NCBI GenBank assembly: GCA_002308955.1
Contig: DBWJ01000107.1
Location: 45,522 to 72,404, forward strand
Length of the DNA stretch: 26,883 nt
Source of the DNA: Lachnoclostridium sp. UBA1241
GTDB taxonomy: Bacteria > Bacillota > Clostridia > Lachnospirales > Lachnospiraceae
Reading direction: 5' to 3'
Below are positions 15,079 to 22,571 of this stretch, one piece after another (the stretch's first letter is position 1; each line of letters starts with the position of its first letter). The position numbers and the translations under genes were made by a program. Below the pieces are notes generated by a model, which had not been told where the DNA came from, ran no database searches, and saw only the letters and a program-made list of their open reading frames with translations.

Positions 15079-15342
15079 ATGCCGACAATTAAATCAAGTG
15101 CGGAGTTACGCAACAATTACAACCAGATATCCGAGCTCTGCCATACCTACGGCGAGCCTGTATTTATTACTAAAAACGGTAAGGGGGATCTTGCAATTAT
15201 GAGTGTAGAAGCTTATGAAGCGCTTACCGGCAAGCTTGAACTTTACCGCCTTCTGAAAGAAGGCCTTGAAGATGTCAGCGCCGGAAGAACGAAGCCGATG
15301 GACGACGCATTTGCCGAAATCCGGGGAAGGCGGAAACAATGA
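15079..15342 (+). CDS. YefM/Phd/RelB-type antitoxin
   Basis: The 87-residue antitoxin starts at ATG 15079, preceded by GGGGAGG eight nt upstream; an in-frame TTG nine codons earlier would sit inside the operator. The N-terminal half has the Phd/YefM fold pattern: IKSSAELRNNYNQISELC, then PVFITKNGKGDLAIMSVEAYEAL (residues about 27-50). The C-terminal half is a charged helix that should wrap the toxin. The stop overlaps the toxin start as ATGA. It should neutralise the toxin and, with it, repress the operon. Confidence 0.93.
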   Translation: MPTIKSSAELRNNYNQISELCHTYGEPVFITKNGKGDLAIMSVEAYEALTGKLELYRLLKEGLEDVSAGRTKPMDDAFAEIRGRRKQ

Positions 15343-15674
15343 GCTATAAAGTTCGAATCACTGACGCAGCGATTCGGGACATCGAAAAGGCGGAGGATTA
15401 TATCGATTTCATCCTAATGAATTCGGAAGCCGCCGAACGGCTTGTGGATGATACGGAAACCACTATCCGCTCGCTTTCTGTTGCCCCGAAGGCATATCCT
15501 TATGTTTCCGATCCGGTGCTCGCTTCCTGGAGCATCCGCTTTGAGAAGATCAGAAACTACATTCTCTTTTTCCTGGTCGATGACGAACAGTCGACCGTCT
15601 ACGTTGTCCGTTTTCTTCACGAAAGGCAGGACTGGAGCCGGATTCTTCGGGAAGAAACCGACCTCGAAATCTAA
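15339..15674 (+). CDS. RelE/ParE-family toxin
   Basis: A 111-residue toxin of the RelE/ParE superfamily. Typical features are the start YKVRITDAAIRDIEKAEDYI, the helical hairpin with AAERLVDDTETTIRSLSVAPKAYP, and the C-terminal strands WSIRFEKIRNYILFFLVDD and VYVVRFLHERQDW. Members cleave mRNA on the ribosome or block gyrase; which one applies here cannot be read safely, though YefM-type partners usually go with mRNA-cleaving relatives. The 4-nt overlap with the antitoxin ensures coupled translation. No frameshift or lost core residue is seen, so the module looks intact. Confidence 0.92.
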   Translation: MSYKVRITDAAIRDIEKAEDYIDFILMNSEAAERLVDDTETTIRSLSVAPKAYPYVSDPVLASWSIRFEKIRNYILFFLVDDEQSTVYVVRFLHERQDWSRILREETDLEI

Positions 15675-15676
15675 AA

Positions 15677-15722
15677 CAGACTGATCCGTGGAATCCGAAC
15701 CAGTCTGCATAGAATCTTTTTT
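15677..15722. terminator. Bidirectional terminator between relE-type toxin and CAP gene
   Basis: The arms CAGACTG (15677-15683) and CAGTCTG (15701-15707) form a 7-bp stem with a 17-nt loop. On plus a T-run follows at 15717-15722, somewhat distant; on minus TTTT follows directly. It lies 3 nt past the toxin stop and just past the CAP gene's stop. Confidence 0.6.
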
Positions 15723-17511
15723 ATATCATCGTCAGTATTACAATCACCACAATTAATGCCAGAAGAATCACCAGATATGTCCACCACGGCAGCCGTGATG
15801 GCTTCTTTCCGCTTGCCTCCGTATTGTTCTCGGCATTCTGAAGCTCATTAAGTGAACTCGTAGGCTCCGGACTCGGTGTCGCGGAAAATGCCATCTCCTC
15901 TGTCGGCTTCAGTGTCGGCGTCGGGCTTAGTTGCGGTGTCGCTGTAGGCGTAGGCTCTACGCTCACCGTCGGCATATCGCTGATATCCGGCTCTTCAGTG
16001 GGTGTTATGCTTGCTTCTTCGGAAGGGGTAACCGTTACATTTTCCGTTATTGCAGGTGAAGGCGACGGGGTCGGTGTCTGGGCTCCTATAGGGGTTGGTT
16101 TCAATGTCGGAGTAGGCGAAAGCACCGGGTTTGGCGTAACTGTTCTGGTCGGCGCTTTCGTCGGGGAAATCGTAGGTGTTGGGGTATTATCTATCGAATC
16201 CGTCGGTAAAGGCGAAGGCATAATCATCTCTGTTGGCTTTTCGGTCAATGTAGGAGTGACCGATGGCAACTCTTCTGTCGGTGACACTATTGGTTTCTCT
16301 GTAGGTGAAGGTGTATTTGTGACAATCTTTCCAATCTCAAACTGTATATAAAACACATTATTCCAGTCTCTCCAAGAGAAACTATAGTTTTCGCTGAATG
16401 TGATAATCATCAACGCATAACCCGGACCGATATTATCTTTATACGCTACCGAATAATCTTTTCCTTCAGTGAGAATCTCCCCGTCCACCTTAACATCTGT
16501 ATGAGGATAAACCTCTTTACCTGTATAATATTGTAACGGAATCGGATCAATACTGTAGTCCCAAACTCGTCTCGTCACAACCGTCTCTTTCATTCGGTAC
16601 TCAAGACTCATACCATGGTATTCTGCTTTTGCTACAAGATGAGCATCTCCAAGCCCAATCCCACGGTATTTGCTTCCGAGAAGAGCAATTCTTTCAGGTT
16701 CTTCCACCTCCCATGTAATCGTATAATCCGAGGGATTAACCCAAAAGCCTTTGCTCCACGTACCCGCATATTCATCGTCTGCAGAATAGAGACGAATAGA
16801 GATCTTGGGGAGATTTTGTTCTAATCCATATTGTAAATCTCCGGGGGATTCATCAAATGTTGCTTTTAGTATCGGCTTGAGTTTACTAAAATCTATGGAA
16901 AAACTCTTTGAAACATTTCCTTCGACTGCACCTGGATCAGAGGCGCCGCTGTTTACACGTCCAAACTCAAGTGCCCAAAAATGCTCTCCTTCATAAACGA
17001 CATGCGCCGCACCGATGGCTGTATATCCCTCACCAAGCATAATACGACGATGTATTTGTCCTCCGCTTTTTTGATTATCCTCACGCCATGCAAAATACAC
17101 CTCCCCAACACTCCTTTGACCTCCGGCCAGATTCTCCGCACAAGAACTTGTACCGTTACAGGTCACACTAGACCAACTTGTTCCATCAATTCTTGTATGA
17201 CCAAACCGAATAGCAGTCTCAAGTGCGCGTTGCATAGCAATCTGTTCTAAGTTATAGTCCCAAGTGATAGCCGGAAGATTATTCAGGTATATCTTAGTTA
17301 CATCGTCAAAATCCCAATACCATGCATCTCCACTCTGACGGAATTCGTTGATTAACGTTAGGAGCGATCTTGCATCCGACTGCATGTATTGACATGACGC
17401 AGTAAGCGTTATTTCTTCAGCCTTAGCCGATGGAATACACTCTTTGAAAATACAAAAAAGTACCGCTATTATCAAAAACGAAATTATTATACGTGTATAA
17501 TTCTTTCTCAT
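15721..17511 (-). CDS. Secreted CAP-domain protein with TP-rich stalk and C-terminal membrane anchor
   Basis: Of 596 residues, 1-31 are a signal peptide (cleavage after AKA). Residues 46-186 form a CAP/SCP-like domain, with the candidate site residues H105, E126 and H154 and the ALEFG end. At 190-330 lies a beta-rich region; at 330-395 an Ig-like module (LQYYTGKEVYPHTDVKVDG, then GKDYSVAYKDN) of the type repeated in clostridial surface proteins. Residues 395-560 are a low-complexity stalk of PTPT/PTEK/SPTP units, a likely O-glycosylation or wall-spanning linker. The end is a hydrophobic anchor (573-595) without LPXTG. CAP proteins of bacteria are mostly uncharacterised. Probably co-transcribed with the zinc-ribbon membrane gene 16 nt upstream. 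The N-terminal part is more AT-rich than the neighbours, hinting at transfer. Confidence 0.88.
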   Translation of the reverse strand: MRKNYTRIIISFLIIAVLFCIFKECIPSAKAEEITLTASCQYMQSDARSLLTLINEFRQSGDAWYWDFDDVTKIYLNNLPAITWDYNLEQIAMQRALETAIRFGHTRIDGTSWSSVTCNGTSSCAENLAGGQRSVGEVYFAWREDNQKSGGQIHRRIMLGEGYTAIGAAHVVYEGEHFWALEFGRVNSGASDPGAVEGNVSKSFSIDFSKLKPILKATFDESPGDLQYGLEQNLPKISIRLYSADDEYAGTWSKGFWVNPSDYTITWEVEEPERIALLGSKYRGIGLGDAHLVAKAEYHGMSLEYRMKETVVTRRVWDYSIDPIPLQYYTGKEVYPHTDVKVDGEILTEGKDYSVAYKDNIGPGYALMIITFSENYSFSWRDWNNVFYIQFEIGKIVTNTPSPTEKPIVSPTEELPSVTPTLTEKPTEMIMPSPLPTDSIDNTPTPTISPTKAPTRTVTPNPVLSPTPTLKPTPIGAQTPTPSPSPAITENVTVTPSEEASITPTEEPDISDMPTVSVEPTPTATPQLSPTPTLKPTEEMAFSATPSPEPTSSLNELQNAENNTEASGKKPSRLPWWTYLVILLALIVVIVILTMI

Positions 17512-17527
17512 TCATACCTTCTCTTCC

Positions 17528-18208
17528 TTATTTTCTTGCTGTCCCGCATCCCGGACAGAAAGCGTCAGTTGCAGTAAGCTTTCTTCCGCAATTACTGCAG
17601 ACGATAGGAGCCTCCTGGTTTGAAAGCGTAGCACCGCATTTGCTGCAGAAACCGGAAGCGGAACTGTTCATTGCTCCACAGGAAGGACAGAACACACCGT
17701 TTTGTGTTGGCACAGAGGTACCGGCCGCCAAGGAATATTCTCCTTCCCCGAGGGTACAGGAAAGGACAATCATAACTACAATAGCAACAAACCAGATGTA
17801 GAACCACGGAGTCAACAGAGAAACCAACAGGTTCATTTCAAAGTCATCGAAATCATTGTCAAAGAATACCAAAAAATAAGAAAAACCGAGAATTGCCGCA
17901 AGCTGTCCGACGGAAAGCAGAATGCTGCCGATTTTACTGTCTTTAAAGGACTTTCCGAACACCCCTGTAAGCTTAAGAAGGTGAACCAGCGGAATAACCA
18001 TCAGGCAAACCGCGCAAAGGACCGCTATCAGGTCTGCGCCCTCCAAATCAACATCTTCACCGAAGGCCTGACGAACGATATTCCACGTGCTGACGGAATA
18101 ATCCACGAAGAATGCGTCAATCTCAAACAAAGGAAGAAATACAAGAATTAAACTGCATACACATAGACCAATCAAGGCATATCTTTTCACATCTGTTTTT
18201 GAAACCAT
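17528..18208 (-). CDS. Four-helix membrane protein with two C-terminal zinc ribbons
   Basis: The 226 residues show membrane segments at about 9-33, 62-82, 98-116 and 130-152. Then come two zinc ribbons, FCPSCG...FCSKCG (about 174-190) and VCSNCG...FCPGCG (about 205-222). AAGGAG stands eight nt before ATG 18208. The helices carry acidic loops (DNDFDDFE). The zinc-ribbon tail would face the cytoplasm. The family of double zinc-ribbon membrane proteins has no settled function. With the CAP protein downstream it forms a two-gene unit; a role in delivering or regulating that surface protein is only a guess. Confidence 0.85.
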   Translation of the reverse strand: MVSKTDVKRYALIGLCVCSLILVFLPLFEIDAFFVDYSVSTWNIVRQAFGEDVDLEGADLIAVLCAVCLMVIPLVHLLKLTGVFGKSFKDSKIGSILLSVGQLAAILGFSYFLVFFDNDFDDFEMNLLVSLLTPWFYIWFVAIVVMIVLSCTLGEGEYSLAAGTSVPTQNGVFCPSCGAMNSSASGFCSKCGATLSNQEAPIVCSNCGRKLTATDAFCPGCGTARK

Positions 18209-18243
18209 ATCCGGCTCTCCTTTCGTAAACTGTAAGGTTTTTT

Positions 18244-18312
18244 ATTGCTATCCCTGTCAAGGGGTAGCAATACCCGCTACGCTTAGTGTAGCGGGCGCCG
18301 GCGCGTTTTTTT
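18244..18312 (+). repeat. Tandem-hairpin element ending in a T-run
   Basis: Two strong hairpins stand back to back: 18244-18271 (11-bp arms ATTGCTATCCC/GGGGTAGCAAT, loop TGTCAA) and 18273-18295 (10-bp arms CCCGCTACGC/GTGTAGCGGG, loop TTA). The self-complementary CGCCGGCGCG (18296-18305) and seven Ts (18306-18312) follow. On plus it has the form of a terminator, but no plus-strand gene precedes it. It lies just upstream of the minus-strand zinc-ribbon gene. A dispersed intergenic palindrome (REP- or MITE-like) is likely; TTGACA on minus (18260-18255) may double as a -35 box. Confidence 0.6.
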
Positions 18313-18362
18313 CTTTTTCTGTCGCACCATTTTGCATCTGCCTTTGAGTTTTTCCAGAGGTT

Positions 18363-18664
18363 TCGACCCAAAGGAGAAGAATAGATTGCAGGGGTCTACA
18401 AAAATTGACATAGAATCGACCCTAGCGGAAACCTTTAGCAATTTGAGTCGACAAACTATATTTGAAATTCGACCTATATTGACAATATGAAGTGAGTGGG
18501 TCGAAACAACGAGAGGGGAAATCGACCCAAACTCCTGTTAATGAAAGCGTTGGGTCTACTTGCCGGCAGTAGCAATCGACCCAAATGACAGGCAAGGAAC
18601 GATTGGGTCGAGAATTGCAAAAACTAAATCGGCCCAAAGTAGGCTAATAAAATATATGAGTCTA
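18363..18664. repeat. Array of alternating inverted 7-bp blocks with 53-bp period
   Basis: Six blocks of type A (consensus TCGACCC, often inside AATCGACCCAAA) start at 18363, 18416, 18469, 18522, 18576 and 18629. Six of type B (consensus GGGTCKA, the reverse complement) start at 18392, 18445, 18498, 18552, 18605 and 18658. They alternate strictly. A to B is 29 or 30 bp and B to A 24 bp, so each unit is 53 bp (once 54). The 17-nt and 22-nt sequences between blocks differ from unit to unit. Outer blocks are degenerate (GAGTCTA, TCGGCCC). No protein frame spans it in a repeat-conserving way, since 53 is not a multiple of 3. No matching known element comes to mind. Confidence 0.85.
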
Positions 18665-18767
18665 AGAATCGGGCAAAGTAATGCCTCAGGATAGTCATTG
18701 GCGCAAAGCGCAAGCCAGCCCCAAGACGCCCCTGTTTCACTCCCCTCTACCCTTTCCCCGCAAAATG

Positions 18768-18776
18768 TGATATAAT
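18768..18776 (+). promoter_or_regulatory. Extended -10 promoter of the ftsW-like operon
   Basis: TGATATAAT is a perfect extended -10 element 45 nt before the start codon. The -35 region (TACCCT at 17 bp) is poor, as is common with extended -10 promoters. The 103 nt between the repeat array and this box hold only a small inverted repeat (GGCGC/GCGC near 18700). Confidence 0.65.
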
Positions 18777-18820
18777 ACGAAAAGCAGCCGTTTGGTTTGT
18801 TGTCATATGTGGAGCGGAGA

Positions 18821-20593
18821 ATGAGCAGACTTTGTAACATGATAAAACAGATATTGGACGCAAATCCCGGGTTTACCTCCGTGTACACCGGGTTCTGTCG
18901 CGTTGTCTTTCCAATCATCGCCATTCTCGTTCTGTCGGCGGCTCTCATCTCCCTTTTCAATCTCCCGAAGACGCCCGAAGTATTCGCTATGCTCCGGCTT
19001 CCGAACGGCAAAATCTTCCGTTTGAAGCACTGGGAGAACATCCTCGGCCGCTCAGGCTCCGCGGATGTCACGTTGCCCGGCTCGTCCGTTAACCGTCTGC
19101 ACGCAGTGCTTTCCAGAGACGCGGAGGACCGCTGGCATATCTACGATCTCGACAGCAAGTGCGGCACATCGGTAAATGGGAACGAAATCGAAAGCGAGGC
19201 GCCTGTCACTTACTTTGACCGCATATTCCTCGGGGACTGCGAGCTGCAGTTTCTTCCGATCAGCGAAGAAGAAAAACTGGAGCGCGACGAACGCAGAAGA
19301 CGCATCCGTCCGATTGCTCCGTGGGCGCTTGTACTGCTTCTTACGATTCTGCAGGTGCTTCTCTGCTTCCAGCTTGTGATTTCAAAACAGGTTCCTGCCG
19401 CGCCGTATATTATCCCCACATTTGTCGTTCTGACCGGAGCGATGTGGGCTTATTTCCTGCTGATGCGGTTCACTGGAATCATCGGCTTCGAGCTTGAGCT
19501 CATGGCGTTCTTCCTGACAACCGTATCGCTCTCCGTAACCGCTTCCTGCAACTACACCCTGCTCTATAAACAGGTAGCTTCGATCATCGTCGGAATCGTC
19601 CTTTATCTGGTGCTCGGGATTGTGCTTCGGGACCTGAATCTTGTCAAGAAAATCCGCTGGTTTGCGGCAGCAGCCGCCATCGGACTTCTTCTGATCACTC
19701 TGGTTCTCGGTCATACGAAATACGGCGCGACCAACTGGGTAAGAATCGGCGGTTTCAGCTTCCAGCCCTCGGAAATCGCGAAGCTCTGCTATATCTTCGC
19801 CGGCGCAGCTACCCTGGACCGCCTGTTCCGTAAGCGTAACCTGACCATGTTCATGGCGCTTTCCTTTACGATGGTGGCGCTTCTCGGGCTTATGAGTGAC
19901 TTCGGCACGGCGGCGATCTTTTTCATCACATTTCTCGTAATATCCTATCTCCGCTCGGGCGATTTTGCGACGCTCATTCTCGTATGCGGCGGCGCTTTCT
20001 CCGGCGGATTTATGGTTCTGCTTGCGAAACCTTACATCTGGAAAAGGTTCGCCACCTGGCGGCATGCCTGGGAGTATGCGTCCTCGGGCGGATACCAGCA
20101 GACCCGCACCATGACGGCAATCGCATCCGGCGGCCTTCTCGGCGTCGGCCCCGGTAACGGCTTTCTGAAGCGCGTTGCGGCTTCGGACACCGACCTCGTC
20201 TTCGGCCTTGTCTGCGAGGAATGGGGCCTGATCACCGGCATTCTGATCGTGCTCTGCATCATTGCCCTCGCCTGGTTCGCAATCCGCTCCTGCCGCATGA
20301 GCCGCTCCAGCTACTACACGATTGCAGCCTGCTCGGCCACTTCGATGATCGTGTTCCAGACCGCCCTCAATCTGTTCGGCTCCGTTGACATGCTTCCGCT
20401 GACCGGCGTTACGTTCCCGTTCGTCAGCAACGGAGGCTCTTCGATGCTGTTCGCGTGGGGACTTCTCGCCTTTTTAAAGGCGACCGACACCCGCCCGAAC
20501 GCAAGCTTTGCAAATGCCATATATTATCGCAGAAGGAAGAACGCGCCGCTGCCCGTTACTTCCGGAGAGGAGGCCGCTGATGAGGAAAATTGA
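18821..20593 (+). CDS. FHA-domain FtsW/RodA/SpoVE (SEDS) glycosyltransferase
   Basis: The start is ATG 18821 with GGAG six nt upstream; an earlier in-frame TTG at 18797 lacks a site. The 590 residues begin with a membrane helix (about 27-47), then an FHA domain (55-130, with GRSGSADVTLPG..VNRLHAVL and a DSKCGTSVNG loop) that binds phosphothreonine. Next come about ten helices of the SEDS fold with GATNWVRIGGFSFQPSEIAKL, GNGFLKRVAASDTDLVFGLV and the signature PLTGVTFPFVSNGGSS. SEDS proteins polymerise glycan strands from lipid II together with a class B PBP, here encoded by the overlapping next gene. The FHA domain suggests control by a Ser/Thr kinase (PrkC type) elsewhere. Whether it serves division, elongation or sporulation is not visible. 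Confidence 0.95.
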   Translation: MSRLCNMIKQILDANPGFTSVYTGFCRVVFPIIAILVLSAALISLFNLPKTPEVFAMLRLPNGKIFRLKHWENILGRSGSADVTLPGSSVNRLHAVLSRDAEDRWHIYDLDSKCGTSVNGNEIESEAPVTYFDRIFLGDCELQFLPISEEEKLERDERRRRIRPIAPWALVLLLTILQVLLCFQLVISKQVPAAPYIIPTFVVLTGAMWAYFLLMRFTGIIGFELELMAFFLTTVSLSVTASCNYTLLYKQVASIIVGIVLYLVLGIVLRDLNLVKKIRWFAAAAAIGLLLITLVLGHTKYGATNWVRIGGFSFQPSEIAKLCYIFAGAATLDRLFRKRNLTMFMALSFTMVALLGLMSDFGTAAIFFITFLVISYLRSGDFATLILVCGGAFSGGFMVLLAKPYIWKRFATWRHAWEYASSGGYQQTRTMTAIASGGLLGVGPGNGFLKRVAASDTDLVFGLVCEEWGLITGILIVLCIIALAWFAIRSCRMSRSSYYTIAACSATSMIVFQTALNLFGSVDMLPLTGVTFPFVSNGGSSMLFAWGLLAFLKATDTRPNASFANAIYYRRRKNAPLPVTSGEEAADEEN

Positions 20594-21971
20594 GCATCGT
20601 GTCCGCTTCTGCACATTGATTCTCCTGGCATTTATCGCAGGAATCATCGGATTTCTGGTACGGTACCACAGGCAGTCCGAGCGCTGGTACGAGCAGTCCT
20701 TCAACAAGCACCTCTACTCGGACACGGGTGAGCTTCTGACCGGCACGCTTACCGACCGGAACGGCGTCGTGCTTTCTTCGGTGGAAAATGGCACAAGAAA
20801 GTACGCCATCAGCCAGGCAGTCCGTATGGCGACGCTTCATACCGTCGGCGATTCGGCGGGTAAAATCGGTACCGGCGCCCTTTCGAACCTTCGGGATTAT
20901 CTGGTCTCCTACCGCCGCCGCTTAGGCGCCAACCTGGTGGATCCGACCGGCAATACCGTTGTGCTTGCTCTCGACTCGAATGCCTGCCTAACCGCGCTCG
21001 ATGCCATGAACGGCGCCGTAGGCTGCGTCGGTGTTTATAACTATAAAACCGGCGAGATTGTCTGCCTTGTATCCACCCCGACCTACGATCCGACGGATGT
21101 TCCCGCAGACATTGAAACCAACGATTCCTACCGCGGTGCCTACGTGAACCGCTTCTTCTATTCGACCTTTACGCCGGGCTCCGTCTTCAAGACCGTTACG
21201 CTTCAGGCCGTGCTTGAAAACATCGACGGCGCTGCGGACGAATTCACCCCGGATGCCCCGCGCCGCACATATACCTGCGAGGGCTCCGTGAAGGTCGGCG
21301 ACAACATCATCACCTGTCCGAAGAAGCACGGAACGCAGACGCTTATGGAAGCCTACGCGAATTCATGCAACTGCGTCTTCGCATCCCTTGCGGCCGAACT
21401 CGGCGGAGAAACGATGAGTGCATATGTCGCAAAGGCAGGGCTCACATCGTCCTATAAGATTCACAATTTCCAGTCGACGAAGGGCTCCTTTGAGCTTGCT
21501 TCCGCCTCCGCTTACCAGCTGGGCTGGTCGGGCGTCGGACTGCACCATGACCTTGTAAATCCCTGCTCGCTGATGATTTATCTCGGAGCGATCGCAAACG
21601 GCGGAAAGGCTGCCGTTCCGACCTATATCACGCGGGTTCTCGATGAGAACGGAAAGGAACTTTCGGTTCCTAAGACGGTATATACGGAAGAACTCATCGC
21701 TCCGTCCACCGCACGAATAGTACGCGGCCTGATGGAGAACAACGTCATAGAAGTTTACGGACGTGACCGTTTCCCGGCCGTGGCGATGGGCGCCAAGTCC
21801 GGCACAATCGAACAAAAAACCGGCAAATCCAACTGCTGGTTTGCCGGCTTCGTTCTTTCGGATGAATATCCGTATGCATTTGTCGTATATCTCGAGCACG
21901 CGGGCTCAGGTAGCGGTGCCGCCGGCGATGTCGCCGCCGCGGTTCTTAACGCGCTCATTCCGGTCCCGTAA
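20580..21971 (+). CDS. Class B penicillin-binding protein (transpeptidase)
   Basis: The start is ATG 20580, with GGAGAGGAGG six nt upstream inside the ftsW-like gene (14-nt overlap). The 463 residues have one N-terminal membrane helix (10-28), a short linker domain (30-125), and a transpeptidase domain. The active-site motifs are complete: S201-V-F-K204, S262-C-N264 and K406-S-G-T409. It crosslinks peptidoglycan made by its SEDS partner. It is shorter than FtsI or PBP2 of E. coli because the N-terminal dimerisation module is reduced, like the PbpA type of actinobacteria and many clostridia. The 3' end overlaps the convergent queH gene by 66 bp, leaving no room for a terminator between them. 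Confidence 0.95.
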   Translation: MRKIEHRVRFCTLILLAFIAGIIGFLVRYHRQSERWYEQSFNKHLYSDTGELLTGTLTDRNGVVLSSVENGTRKYAISQAVRMATLHTVGDSAGKIGTGALSNLRDYLVSYRRRLGANLVDPTGNTVVLALDSNACLTALDAMNGAVGCVGVYNYKTGEIVCLVSTPTYDPTDVPADIETNDSYRGAYVNRFFYSTFTPGSVFKTVTLQAVLENIDGAADEFTPDAPRRTYTCEGSVKVGDNIITCPKKHGTQTLMEAYANSCNCVFASLAAELGGETMSAYVAKAGLTSSYKIHNFQSTKGSFELASASAYQLGWSGVGLHHDLVNPCSLMIYLGAIANGGKAAVPTYITRVLDENGKELSVPKTVYTEELIAPSTARIVRGLMENNVIEVYGRDRFPAVAMGAKSGTIEQKTGKSNCWFAGFVLSDEYPYAFVVYLEHAGSGSGAAGDVAAAVLNALIPVP

Positions 21972-22571
21972 GCTGTACACGCATCCACAGTAATCCTGGC
22001 GGTATAACCCGTATTTCTCCGATAGCCGGATGGAACACAGGTAGCCGCCTTTTTTCTTGAAATCCGATACCAGATAAGGCACCGAAACCTCGGAAGCAAC
22101 CTGCTCTCCGATCGTATTGAGGAGCGGCGCGTTCTTAAGCGGGCTAAGTGTCAGTGTCGTTGCAAAGTAATCAAAGCCCTGCTCCGAAGCAACCTGCCCC
22201 GCATACAAAAGCCGCATCCGAAAGCATACTTCGCAGCGCCTGCCGCCTTCCGGTTCGTTCTCGAGTCCTCGCACCGCCTCTAAGAACGCCTGAGGCTCAT
22301 AGACGGCTTTTTGAAACGTAATCGGATATTTCGCCGGCAGCTCGCGGATCAGACGCTCCTGCTCGTTTGCGCGCTTTATAAACTCCTCTTCGGAGGTGAT
22401 GTTCGGGTTATAGTATAAAACCGTAATCCGGAAATACTCCGACAGGTACGAAAGCACGTAACTGCTGCAGGGCGCACAGCAGCTGTGTAACAGCAAAGAG
22501 GGCACGCGGCCCTCTTTTTGTATCTGCTCAATTATCTTTTCCAGTTCTTTCTGATAATTTCTTACCTGCAT
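21906..22571 (-). CDS. queH: Epoxyqueuosine reductase QueH
   Basis: Performs the last step of queuosine synthesis in tRNA, reducing epoxyqueuosine; it is the cobalamin-independent alternative to QueG. The 221 residues carry the family cysteines: C31-C32-x-x-C35 (LLLHSCCAPCSSYVL), RRCEVCFRMRL near 140, and YCGCVYS near 200, which hold an iron-sulfur cluster and metal site. Family stretches YYNPNI and TTLTLSPLKN are also present. Its ATG overlaps the hisC stop by 10 nt with a weak ribosome site, so it probably depends on coupling. The last 15 residues, past YCGCVYSLRDR, are encoded opposite the PBP gene and may be a recent extension. Confidence 0.93.
   Translation of the reverse strand: MQVRNYQKELEKIIEQIQKEGRVPSLLLHSCCAPCSSYVLSYLSEYFRITVLYYNPNITSEEEFIKRANEQERLIRELPAKYPITFQKAVYEPQAFLEAVRGLENEPEGGRRCEVCFRMRLLYAGQVASEQGFDYFATTLTLSPLKNAPLLNTIGEQVASEVSVPYLVSDFKKKGGYLCSIRLSEKYGLYRQDYCGCVYSLRDRNERVKNRGGDIAGGTAT

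Noticed and set aside
18422..18637. Minus ORF of 71 codons across the repeat array
   Set aside because: The 53-bp period breaks the frame in each unit, and there is no ribosome site; it is a by-product of the repeats.
18363..18664. CRISPR array
   Set aside because: Only 7-12 bp blocks are conserved, in alternating orientation, rather than full 25-36 bp direct repeats, and no cas genes are present.
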